Below are positions 1 to 8,398 of a stretch of 64,000 nucleotides of DNA, in pieces (positions within the stretch are counted from its first letter, which is position 1; the number at the start of each line of letters is the position of its first letter). The notes below the pieces were generated by a model that saw only the letters and a list, made by a program, of their open reading frames with translations, was not told the origin of the DNA and did no database searches. The stretch lies in assembly GCA_948530865.1 (NCBI GenBank), contig CAOTKV010000006.1, forward strand, positions 32,668-96,667, read 5' to 3'. Made by a program: the position numbers and the translations under genes. The stretch comes from an uncultured Clostridia bacterium (lineage in GTDB: Bacteria > Bacillota > Clostridia > TANB77 > CAG-508).

Positions 1-2075
1 AATGAAATATATTGATTATCACTTTCATAATCTTTTATTTTTGAACAATTAAATGCATGATATTCTGAAGTTTCATTATTAAATTCTTCTTTTTTCGCAT
101 AATATATATTATCAACAGTTGTCATTATTTCATTATTTGAACTTGACACAACAGCATAATTATTATATGTTTTTAACTTACAATTTAAACCTTGCATAAA
201 TGCAACAATTGAAATATTATTTAATATTTGATCCCATTCAGTTTCACTCATTATTGGCATTGCATAATCAGTATTTTTATCAAATTTATAATTTTCTGCT
301 TCATCTACATAATAAATATGTCTATTATATGCAGACATTGCTTGATTCAAATTGTATTGAATAGATGCTCTTATTACCTTTAACTTATGATTATAAAATG
401 AAGAGTCTTTTTTTATTTCTGTTGTTCCATATATATTATCACCTTCTGAAAAATCAAAAACGCCACTTTCATCTTTCCACATATTTAAATAACTATATTC
501 TTCACTTCCAGACATAGTTTCTGTATATGTTGAATATCCTACTCCTGATATATCTTGTATACTATTTATTTTTAAATCACTTAAATTATCTTTAACCCAA
601 TTTGAAAAAATTGCAGCTTTCGCATAATAAACTGCTGCTGAATTTAATTGCATATTATATTTTAGCTCATTTATCTTATCTCTAATAAGCTCTAAATTTT
701 GGGCAATTTTACTTTGTAAAGTTTCAGTTTCTCCTATTGAAAAATCAATTCCTTCACCAGAAAATGTACTATCAATTAAATTATACCCATCAATAATATT
801 TCTATTAGTTTCATCTTCATTAGCACCTTCAAATAAGTTACTATTTAATTTTTTATTAAATTCTTCTAAAGCAAATTGCATATTTTCATATCTAACTAAT
901 TTTGCATTTGCTGAATCTCTGTTTTGATTTGTAGAATCTATTATTACTTTATTAGTATCATTTATTTCTATTATAGTTTCCCAGTCATCGGGTTTTTCTA
1001 AGTTTTTTAAAACATCTACTCTCACAAATCTTCCTGACTCTATCAATTGTTGAATCTCATTTTGATTATAATTTAATGCTTGTTTTTCATCTCCACTTCC
1101 TGTTTTTTCATCTAAAAATATCCTTACACAAACTCCATTTGAAGTAAAAGGAATTAAGTATCCAGATTTTGTATAATAAATTTTTTTATTACCTTCATAT
1201 GTAAATGTTCCATCTATTGTAATATAATTATCTAATGTATATATTACATTAATATCTGCATCAAATTGCAAATCAGAACTATCCTTCAATCCTGACTGAA
1301 TATATCTTGCAGAATATGGAATATATGATTTTAAAACATTTTGAGTTCTATATTTAGCATCTGTTGGTTTTGGATTTATAGATGATGCAGGATTTGTTGA
1401 AGTTGTACAATTAGAATATTTAGTCATACCATTTTCAGTAGTTGTTTTAGTATTTGGAGTTTTATATAATAATTGACCATAATCAACATTATTATGAGTA
1501 TCATCAACTGTTTTGGTATACTTTTTATCAAAATCTTCCTTTTGCTCTTTATCAGAACGTACAGCTTCATTTTTTGAAATTTTATCTACCCAACCTTGAT
1601 ATTCTTTGTTTGTTGTTGGATCATAAAAATTATAATTTCCATCTGTTCCTTTTTCAACGCCTAAATCACCAACAGATACAGCATTCCCTTTAGAATCTGT
1701 AATTACTGTTGGTGCATAAGTTGGTGCATAAATATAATAACCATCATATAATGTATACAAAATTGATGGTATATTGGGTTCCAAATATGATTTACTTGCA
1801 TTAGACATTCCTAAATTTGTTGCTAATGTGTTCATAAAAATATTATTAGATGCTTCTATAATTGTACGCAATGAATCTGAAACACTGGACAAATCTTCAT
1901 TTGCAGTGTTTAATTCAAAAGCAGACATTGCATCATATGTAGCATCTAATAATTTAGAATCATACATATTTTGTAAAGTTATTGTATCAATTTGCAAACT
2001 AATATAATACGCTATAACTAAAATTATAGGTAAACATACTAGTGCAAATATTATACTCATTCCTTGTAATTTCAT
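1..2075 (-). CDS. Large pilus-associated protein with N-terminal hydrophobic segment (3' end outside window)
   Basis: An open frame starts at ATG 2075 and runs off the left edge, giving at least 691 residues. The start has a good ribosome site (AAAGGATGATG just upstream) and lies 17 bases after the stop of the preceding gene. Residues about 5-25 form one hydrophobic segment (MSIIFALVCLPIILVIAYY); the rest is hydrophilic, rich in Asn, Asp, Tyr and Thr, and looks extracellular. There is no recognisable enzyme motif. It is the most distal visible gene of the Tad-like pilus operon, so a role as a large TadE/TadG-like or tip protein is inferred from topology and position only. The C-terminus is missing here. 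Confidence 0.75.
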   Translation of the reverse strand, partial: MKLQGMSIIFALVCLPIILVIAYYISLQIDTITLQNMYDSKLLDATYDAMSAFELNTANEDLSSVSDSLRTIIEASNNIFMNTLATNLGMSNASKSYLEPNIPSILYTLYDGYYIYAPTYAPTVITDSKGNAVSVGDLGVEKGTDGNYNFYDPTTNKEYQGWVDKISKNEAVRSDKEQKEDFDKKYTKTVDDTHNNVDYGQLLYKTPNTKTTTENGMTKYSNCTTSTNPASSINPKPTDAKYRTQNVLKSYIPYSARYIQSGLKDSSDLQFDADINVIYTLDNYITIDGTFTYEGNKKIYYTKSGYLIPFTSNGVCVRIFLDEKTGSGDEKQALNYNQNEIQQLIESGRFVRVDVLKNLEKPDDWETIIEINDTNKVIIDSTNQNRDSANAKLVRYENMQFALEEFNKKLNSNLFEGANEDETNRNIIDGYNLIDSTFSGEGIDFSIGETETLQSKIAQNLELIRDKINELKYNMQLNSAAVYYAKAAIFSNWVKDNLSDLKINSIQDISGVGYSTYTETMSGSEEYSYLNMWKDESGVFDFSEGDNIYGTTEIKKDSSFYNHKLKVIRASIQYNLNQAMSAYNRHIYYVDEAENYKFDKNTDYAMPIMSETEWDQILNNISIVAFMQGLNCKLKTYNNYAVVSSSNNEIMTTVDNIYYAKKEEFNNETSEYHAFNCSKIKDYESDNQYIS

Positions 2076-2092
2076 CTACATCATCCTTTATA

Positions 2093-2617
2093 TTATTTTG
2101 AACCATTTGCAGTACAAACACCAGAATGTTGAGCTGCAATAGAATATGTATCTCCAGTAGATATTGAATAAAATACTCCTCTTATTGTTTGAGATAATGT
2201 TTTATTTGTATTTTTTATACTACAAGAGAATATATCTCCTTCTTTCATATTATATATTCCAGACTCATTTAAAACTTCTACAATTTGTGATGTATATACT
2301 GAATAATATACATTTTCTCCAATTACAGTTCCTTGTGTCCATGCAGATTTCTTACCGATATTTTCATCTAAAATTTTAACTTCCATTTCAATATCATAAG
2401 AATTTCCAGTAGCATAAATTGTATCAATTAATTTAGAATAATTATCCATTGTTATTTTTCCTATGGATCTAGAATTATCTACAAATTCAGCCGTAGCTGT
2501 TTGAACTGATAATTGTGATATATCATCACTTCTTTCTGAAACTGATAATAATGGGAAAACAAACATCATAATTGCTGCAAGTAATATTGCAATAACTGTA
2601 ACTAATGTATCACTCAT
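2093..2617 (-). CDS. TadE-like pseudopilin candidate
   Basis: 174 residues with a hydrophobic stretch right at the N-terminus (residues 4-24, VTVIAILLAAIMMFVFPLL) followed by a soluble domain. This matches the shape of TadE/TadF-type minor pseudopilins, but no family signature is decisive. The start at 2617 is preceded by AAAGGAGGATATT, a strong ribosome site. A VCT motif near the C-terminus supplies one of the few cysteines. It sits between two other single-TM pilus proteins in the same operon, and the next gene starts 17 bases after its stop. Assignment to the pilus rests on context. Confidence 0.7.
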   Translation of the reverse strand: MSDTLVTVIAILLAAIMMFVFPLLSVSERSDDISQLSVQTATAEFVDNSRSIGKITMDNYSKLIDTIYATGNSYDIEMEVKILDENIGKKSAWTQGTVIGENVYYSVYTSQIVEVLNESGIYNMKEGDIFSCSIKNTNKTLSQTIRGVFYSISTGDTYSIAAQHSGVCTANGSK

Positions 2618-2663
2618 AATATCCTCCTTTAATTTTAACTAACACTTTTTTATTCTGTTACTA

Positions 2664-3485
2664 TTACTTTTTTCTAATTTTATCTATTTGTTCTTTCATC
2701 TCATCATCAACTTTAACTAATGTATAAGTTACTACAATTTTATCTTTTGGTATTGTACCTGTAACCAAAACGTCTTCATCTTCTGTTGTCATTGTTTCTC
2801 CTGTATATGAATAACTAATAAAATTTTCTTTAAATTGGTATGCTGAATTTTCTTTAGTTGCATTTAACATTTTATGAAATGGATGTTGTGTATAATCTAC
2901 TAATCTATTATTTATATACCCTGCATCTCCATTTATAAAAAAGTCTACTCTAAGTTTCATATCATCTGTGCTACCTATCCATGGTGCTCCAAACATATAT
3001 AACAATGTTCTTTGTGAATTCATATTACTTGAATCTTTGTTATCATAAATAGTTTTTAAAGAATAAGCATCGAAATTTTTTAACTCTGTTGGATGTTCAC
3101 CTATTTTTATTTTACTATCCCTTGCTGCATTTTCAACTCTTCCTTCTAAATTAACATCAAGTATTTGAACAAGAACTGGATTATCTTCTGAAGAACCTAA
3201 TCCAATTTTCTCATCACCTGTTGCATCATAAATTTTAACACAAAAATGTTCTTTATAATATCTATATAAAGTTGGAATAACAGTTTCTGAATTCACATAT
3301 CTTTCAATACCTTCTTTTCCAACTACTTCAACATTATCATAGTAATTGGTTCTATCTGAGGCATATATTAAGATTTCTGAAGTTGATGAAAGCTTTGAAA
3401 ACATATACATTGTAAAAGACATTGCAATAACAAATACAAATAATCCAAAAGCAATCATTAAAGCTTGAGATGCATTTTCGTCCAT
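2664..3485 (-). CDS. Pilin-like protein with N-terminal ENAS-Q-ALMIA hydrophobic helix
   Basis: 273 residues. The first residues MDENASQALMIAFGLF begin a single hydrophobic helix (about residues 7-30), and the remainder is a soluble domain. The N-terminal pattern [DE]-N-A-S-[KQ]-A-L-[IM] is shared with the genes at 3577-4080 and 4647-5336, so these are paralogous surface subunits. There is no classic prepilin cleavage motif (G followed by xxxxE). Ribosome site AAGGAATAAGGT precedes ATG 3485. It is most likely a minor pilin of the Tad-like system; the soluble domain is unrecognised. Confidence 0.65.
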   Translation of the reverse strand: MDENASQALMIAFGLFVFVIAMSFTMYMFSKLSSTSEILIYASDRTNYYDNVEVVGKEGIERYVNSETVIPTLYRYYKEHFCVKIYDATGDEKIGLGSSEDNPVLVQILDVNLEGRVENAARDSKIKIGEHPTELKNFDAYSLKTIYDNKDSSNMNSQRTLLYMFGAPWIGSTDDMKLRVDFFINGDAGYINNRLVDYTQHPFHKMLNATKENSAYQFKENFISYSYTGETMTTEDEDVLVTGTIPKDKIVVTYTLVKVDDEMKEQIDKIRKK

Positions 3486-3576
3486 ACCTTATTCCTTTCT
3501 TTATAATATATTACATAAAAGTGGTATGTATATTTATATAATAAACATACCACTTAAAAATTAAATTTGTATTTTA

Positions 3577-4080
3577 TTAGGTTGTAGATCCTCCACCTGC
3601 TGGAGCTTTATCTTTATCATAATATACATTTATCTGATCAACAACACCTGCTGTACCAGTATTAACTTCTACAAAATATGTATGCTTATTTTCTATACCA
3701 TTTCTTATAGCATTTAAACTATCACAATATGCTTGTGTATCATTTTCTTTTTCTGGCTGTTTAGCTGATGCTGGACTTTGATTTTTAGAACTAACCCAAT
3801 CTATTACATCAAAATTAACAATTTTAGCTTGTTCTTCAGCATATGTAGAAGCATTTGTTAATAAATCTCCAATTAAAGCTTTTACTTGTGAACCTGTTTG
3901 ATTTCCTTGATATCCTGTAAATGTACTATTAAAGGCTCCTTTTTCTGAGCTTGACATTTGTGTTAATGAACTATTAATTGTGCTTTGTGCACTAGAATAA
4001 ACATACATACCAATTGCTATAATTAGTATTGATAATAAAATAGCACCTGCTATGATAAGTGCCTTAGAAGCATTCTCCAT
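3577..4080 (-). CDS. Pilin-like protein, candidate major subunit
   Basis: 167 residues: MENASKALIIAGAILLSILI at the N-terminus forms one hydrophobic helix, followed by Ser/Thr/Asn-rich sequence and a Gly-Gly-Gly-Ser-Thr-Thr tail. It is the smallest intact member of the ENASKALI paralogue set. A strong ribosome site (AAGGAGGAAAAGTT) and longer flanking gaps (about 80-90 bases each side) fit a separately and highly translated subunit. The FN-x2-F-x2-Y motif after the helix is shared with the neighbouring pilin-like genes. The structural role is inferred from size, topology and operon position; no processing peptidase gene is seen in the window. Confidence 0.65.
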   Translation of the reverse strand: MENASKALIIAGAILLSILIIAIGMYVYSSAQSTINSSLTQMSSSEKGAFNSTFTGYQGNQTGSQVKALIGDLLTNASTYAEEQAKIVNFDVIDWVSSKNQSPASAKQPEKENDTQAYCDSLNAIRNGIENKHTYFVEVNTGTAGVVDQINVYYDKDKAPAGGGSTT

Positions 4081-4159
4081 AACTTTTCCTCCTTATTTTT
4101 CCTTAATTTGTATTTTATTTTAATAACTATCAGTTTTTCTAATAGTAACATTAAAAACT

Positions 4160-4592
4160 TTAGTATTCTTTTGCTTCAAAAGTCATTGATGAAATTTTAC
4201 CATTTTTATGATATTTAACATCTATACATTTAAAGCTAACTTCTCCGAAGTATTCAGTAAAAGAATTAATTCCTAAATTATTAATTCTTTCCATTCTATA
4301 TGTAGTATTATTTATAATCATTTTAACGTATATTTCTATACAATCTTCATTATCTAAATTATATAGTCCATTTTCATCTTTTTCAACAAATTTTTTTTCA
4401 TTATGACTTGTTGCTCGATTTATTAAACTTGTAATATCTAGTCCGTTCAAATTATCTTTATTATATTCTTCATAATTCAAATTAAATTTAGTAATTTCAA
4501 GTTTTTGTTTTTGCAGATTTTTATATTGCATTCCAGCAATTATACCGTGCAACAACTAATATTATAATTAAAATAACAAAGCTCTTTTTCAT
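4160..4592 (-). CDS. Pilin-like protein interrupted by +1 frameshift at a CGG codon
   Basis: Translation from ATG 4592 (AGGA six bases upstream) gives a membrane helix, MKKSFVILIIILVVA, then CGG and a stop eight codons later. Skipping one base at 4547 joins it to a soluble domain (GIIAGMQYKNLQ onward), giving a 143-residue single-TM protein. That domain has the FN-x2-Y-E-x-Y-[DN]-K motif and the following D-[IV]-x-S-x2-N-[RK]-A module also found in the proteins at 4647-5336 and 5354-6271. The shift replaces CGG by GGT (Gly) and restores helix and domain in one frame. A TTG at 4555 could start the soluble part alone, but that product would lack the membrane helix. It is either a recoded gene, a sequence error or a pseudogene. 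Confidence 0.7.
4545..4547 (-). other. CGG +1 frameshift site (pilin-like gene)
   Basis: Zero-frame context is GCA CGG TAT; the product is restored by reading GCA, skipping C, then GGT ATA. The zero frame stops eight codons later. Confidence 0.65.
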
Positions 4593-4646
4593 AAATATCC
4601 TACACTTTTATTATATCATATTTTTAAATTTTAGACAACTAATACA

Positions 4647-5336
4647 TTATTTAACATTTAATTCCCAATTTTTAGTATTTCCTACTGCTTTAAACTTCAT
4701 ATAGTCAATTCTACCTGTTGACTCTTTATAATTTATATCACTACGTTCAAATATATATTTATATACTGTTGTATTATTCCTTATAGCATCATTTCCTTTT
4801 GCATCTTTATAATAAGTCTTTCCTAATAAACTAGTAGATAATTTATCTAATTTATTATAATAGCCTGCATTTGATATTTTATCCACTCCTAAATCTTCTA
4901 AAGACTTTTCAACTAAATCATATATTGAAAAAGATTCTCCATCAATATTTCCATCTGCTGTTCCGTTAAAAATTTTATTTCTTCCAAAATTCCTTTCTTC
5001 CTCCTTAAATTTAGGTGGCTCTATATTAGGAATAACATAAAATTTATTACCTATTTCAATAACTATCTTAATAGCCATTGTCTCATCATAATTAGCATCT
5101 TTATTAACACTATATGCTCTATTAGCAACAGTAATCATATCCAATATTGTATTATCATCTTTATCATATACTTCAAAATACGAATTAAATAAATTTAATT
5201 GTCTTATATTTTGTGCTGCATCATAAGTTTCATCTAAACTTGCACCTGCTCTAAAAACATATACAAATACAGAGAAAAGCATTACTCCAAGTAGTATTGA
5301 TGCAGCCATAATTAAAGCTTTTGATGCATTATCCAT
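4647..5336 (-). CDS. Pilin-like protein, DNASKALIM type
   Basis: 229 residues. MDNASKALIMAASILLGVML begins a hydrophobic helix to about residue 30, followed by a soluble domain. Residues about 48-60 carry LFNSYFEVYDKDD, the same FN-x2-[YF]-E-x-Y-[DN]-K module as two other operon proteins, then LDMITVANRAYS, which parallels DVISCLNKAQS in the protein at 5354-6271. The domain may therefore be a shared extracellular fold. No enzyme motif is visible. It is probably a minor pilin or assembly factor of the Tad-like pilus; the family name is unknown to me. Confidence 0.65.
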   Translation of the reverse strand: MDNASKALIMAASILLGVMLFSVFVYVFRAGASLDETYDAAQNIRQLNLFNSYFEVYDKDDNTILDMITVANRAYSVNKDANYDETMAIKIVIEIGNKFYVIPNIEPPKFKEEERNFGRNKIFNGTADGNIDGESFSIYDLVEKSLEDLGVDKISNAGYYNKLDKLSTSLLGKTYYKDAKGNDAIRNNTTVYKYIFERSDINYKESTGRIDYMKFKAVGNTKNWELNVK

Positions 5337-5353
5337 ATATTACTCCCAATATT

Positions 5354-6271
5354 TTATATTTCTGAAAATCCTATTTCACTTACTCTTCCTGTTTTATCAT
5401 TATAAGTTATAAAATCACATTTAAACTGTCTAGATTTTAAATCATATAAAGCTGTTTTCCAAACCATTCTACTCCATACATCTAAATTTTTTCCAGTAGT
5501 GTTAGTAACAACTCTTGTTAAATTTCCAATATCAGACTTATTTGATAACATAATTAAACTTTCTAGATTTTTATCATGCTTTTTATCTATATCTCTTAAA
5601 GTATAATACCCTTTAATTTCTGTTCCATTAAAATCAAGATGAGAATATTCTCCTTTATCCTTTATTATAGGAGATTTTATATCACCTATTGGTTTTTCAA
5701 TTTTAACATCTGTAATTTTATCTAACTGAATTTCTGTTTCACCACTAAAAGTTGTATAGGCATTTTCTAATGAATCATTATTTTTAAAAAAACCAACACT
5801 TTTCATTGTTAAATTTATTCCATCAATTGATAGTGGAATTTCAGGTTTTATTATAGACATACTATTTTTATCTACATGAGAAAATAACTGTCTTTGTACT
5901 CCTTTATCAATATAATAAACTTCAACAGATTCTTCTAGATATTCTTTTTTGGTTAATCTTACATATACATCTACATAAAAATCTTTTCCATATTCATTTC
6001 CTGTTAAAAAACCTCCACCTTCTGCATATTTTTCATTATTACTTTGTGCTTTATTTAAACAAGAAATAACATCAACACCATACATTCCTTTTTTATCATA
6101 TATTTCATATTCTAAATTAAATTTTGCAAGTTGTTCTCTAGATTCTGTTTCATCTTCTTGTGAAGGCAAAAGCCCAATTGAAGAAAAGAAATATGAAATT
6201 AGTGAAAGTAAAACAACACCAATTAAAATTCCACCAACTATATGTACTAATTTTGCAATGTTAGCTTCCAT
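5354..6271 (-). CDS. Pilin-like single-TM protein, largest of the paralogue set
   Basis: 305 residues with one N-terminal hydrophobic helix (about residues 8-30, KLVHIVGGILIGVVLLSLIS). After it come KFNLEYEIYDKKG and DVISCLNKAQSNNEK, the conserved module also seen at 4160-4592 and 4647-5336. A mid-protein insertion not present in the shorter paralogues enlarges it. It follows the TadB/TadC-like platform gene by 12 bases, so it is the first pilin-like product of the operon. A role as a pseudopilin is inferred from topology and neighbours. Confidence 0.65.
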   Translation of the reverse strand: MEANIAKLVHIVGGILIGVVLLSLISYFFSSIGLLPSQEDETESREQLAKFNLEYEIYDKKGMYGVDVISCLNKAQSNNEKYAEGGGFLTGNEYGKDFYVDVYVRLTKKEYLEESVEVYYIDKGVQRQLFSHVDKNSMSIIKPEIPLSIDGINLTMKSVGFFKNNDSLENAYTTFSGETEIQLDKITDVKIEKPIGDIKSPIIKDKGEYSHLDFNGTEIKGYYTLRDIDKKHDKNLESLIMLSNKSDIGNLTRVVTNTTGKNLDVWSRMVWKTALYDLKSRQFKCDFITYNDKTGRVSEIGFSEI

Positions 6272-6283
6272 AATTTCTTTCTC

Positions 6284-8365
6284 CTATATCATTGTTTGCA
6301 TTTGATCAAATGATGTTGTCATACTTGTCATACCAATTACACAAAGTGGAATAATTAAATATACGACAAATAGAACAACCATTGGTCCAAACCCAAAAAC
6401 TTTTCCTATCATAGATTTTCTCGAAATTGTTCTTTCATTTGATTCTTTTCTTTTTTCTTGATGATATGCTCTTTCAGAATCTAATTCATCAAATGCTTCT
6501 CTTATTGGAATTTGTTCAACAGCTGCCTGAAGACTTTCAACAATTCTTATTAATTGTTGGAATGAAATTTCATTTTTTAATTCTTCAAGAGCTTCCCAAG
6601 CACCAGCTTCATAGTTATTTACACACTTAGAAATTGGTTCTTTAAAGATATTTGCATACCTTTCAAGCCATTCCAAAATCATTTCAACATTAACTCTTTC
6701 GATTTTCATAAGCATTAAAATAATTGTTTGGAACTGCATTACTTCATTTTCCATATCCATTTGTCTCATAATTTTTTGGAAAATTAAAAGCCAAATTGGA
6801 GATTGATATCCAATAACCATTATTCCTAATGAAATAAGCACTTCAAACCATTTTACATATTCAGATTGTACTATTTGAAGTTTTTCCCAAACTCTATCTG
6901 TAATAAATTTTAATTGATCTTCTGAATTTTGACCATTTCCATATTCATCAGATTCTGCGATTTCTTCTGCTAAGATTTCATATGTAACATCATAATCATA
7001 TTGATATTTTTCCAAAAATACATTATCCATTTCAGTAACTTGCATTGCTTTACGTTCTTGAGTCTCTGTCATTGACCCCATTAAGTTATAATCAGCAGTT
7101 GGTTCTGTAAATTGATAATTTATAGCTGTTTTATGAGCTGCAAACAATATTATAATTGCACCCGTAAAGCAACATGCAGCTGCTGTTAAACGATTTATAT
7201 ATAACCATTCTATTTTTAATTTTGATGCAGAATCTTTTAATAATTTTATAGTTTTATTATAATCTTTTGTACCTTTTTTTGGTATAAATAAATCAACAAA
7301 TTTCTTTATAAGTTTTTTATCATATAATTTCTTTTGCCATGGATTTTCCATATTTTTTGTAGTGTTTACACTACCATTATCTTTTAATTTTCTAACAAGT
7401 ACATAACAAACAAAAGTTGCTATAACAATTCCAATTTGGCAAAAGAATCCAAGTGATCCATTATAAAATTGTCTTGTAAATGAGAACTGGCTAATGCACC
7501 ATCCTTTTACAGCATCAATAAATAATATTGGTAGTGCTGCAATCATAGATAAACTCTGGAACACATAATCTAGTTTATCCCTTTTTAAAATTTCAAGTTG
7601 CATCTCTTGTGTAATATTATTTAAGTTTTTTAAATAAAGTGATGCACCATCTTTATCTTTTCTATCACCAAACTCTCTAGTTAAATATGATATTCCAGCA
7701 AATTCTTTTAAGTAACTATTTGGAGCAATATCATAATATTTTTCAAGTTCTGTTTCTGGATCATCTGAAATTAATATTTCATAAATCTTTTCTGATTGTC
7801 TAGACACTTCTTTTTCATCATCTTGAGAAACTTCATATATAGCTTCTTCAACCATGTTATATTCATGGTAAGCATGTCTTACTTCAGCAAAATAATCTAA
7901 TTGTTCTTTTAATAACTTATTATCAACACTATCAACCATACCTTCTATAATAGATTCTATAAAAAATATTTCAAATAATAATAATGAACTCATTATTAAA
8001 AAGTTTGATTTAGTTGCCATTATTACAATAACTGTTAAAGGAATAACTATAAGTATTGCCTTTAACATAATTTGAGCAACTTGTTTTCTAGTAAGATATT
8101 CATCTTCAAGATTTATAATTTCAAGTCTTCTTCTTAATTTTAATGTATATCTTCTTAAAAAAGGGATTTTCGCACAATTAATATAGAATTTTTGATAAAA
8201 AATTTCCATACTAAAAGAAGATTTTTTAGTACCTTGAACAAGTGATGCAACATATTTAGTTGTTTTATTTTGCATTTTTTTCATAAGAATATAATAAATT
8301 ATTGCAACTATTGCAAATAATCCAAATACTCCCATTATAAAGTACTTCATCATCTCTGGAGTCAT
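6284..8365 (-). CDS. Tad-type inner-membrane platform protein (TadB/TadC-like, two halves)
   Basis: 693 residues, roughly twice the length of a single TadB or TadC. The N-terminal half has a helix near residues 7-27, a basic cytoplasmic stretch (LRRRLEIINLEDEYLTRKQ), two helices at about 100-140 and more near 260-320. The second half repeats this arrangement and ends with a hydrophobic helix near 660-685. The segment QFQTIILMLMKIERVNVEMILEWL and the FGFGPMVVLFVVYLIIPL end resemble T2SSF/GspF-type proteins. This suggests a TadB-TadC fusion that would form the membrane platform driven by the adjacent TadA-like ATPase. Identification is by topology, weak motifs and operon position. Confidence 0.65.
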   Translation of the reverse strand: MTPEMMKYFIMGVFGLFAIVAIIYYILMKKMQNKTTKYVASLVQGTKKSSFSMEIFYQKFYINCAKIPFLRRYTLKLRRRLEIINLEDEYLTRKQVAQIMLKAILIVIPLTVIVIMATKSNFLIMSSLLLFEIFFIESIIEGMVDSVDNKLLKEQLDYFAEVRHAYHEYNMVEEAIYEVSQDDEKEVSRQSEKIYEILISDDPETELEKYYDIAPNSYLKEFAGISYLTREFGDRKDKDGASLYLKNLNNITQEMQLEILKRDKLDYVFQSLSMIAALPILFIDAVKGWCISQFSFTRQFYNGSLGFFCQIGIVIATFVCYVLVRKLKDNGSVNTTKNMENPWQKKLYDKKLIKKFVDLFIPKKGTKDYNKTIKLLKDSASKLKIEWLYINRLTAAACCFTGAIIILFAAHKTAINYQFTEPTADYNLMGSMTETQERKAMQVTEMDNVFLEKYQYDYDVTYEILAEEIAESDEYGNGQNSEDQLKFITDRVWEKLQIVQSEYVKWFEVLISLGIMVIGYQSPIWLLIFQKIMRQMDMENEVMQFQTIILMLMKIERVNVEMILEWLERYANIFKEPISKCVNNYEAGAWEALEELKNEISFQQLIRIVESLQAAVEQIPIREAFDELDSERAYHQEKRKESNERTISRKSMIGKVFGFGPMVVLFVVYLIIPLCVIGMTSMTTSFDQMQTMI

Positions 8366-8398
8366 CTATTTTTCCCACCTTTCTTGCTAGAATAAAAA

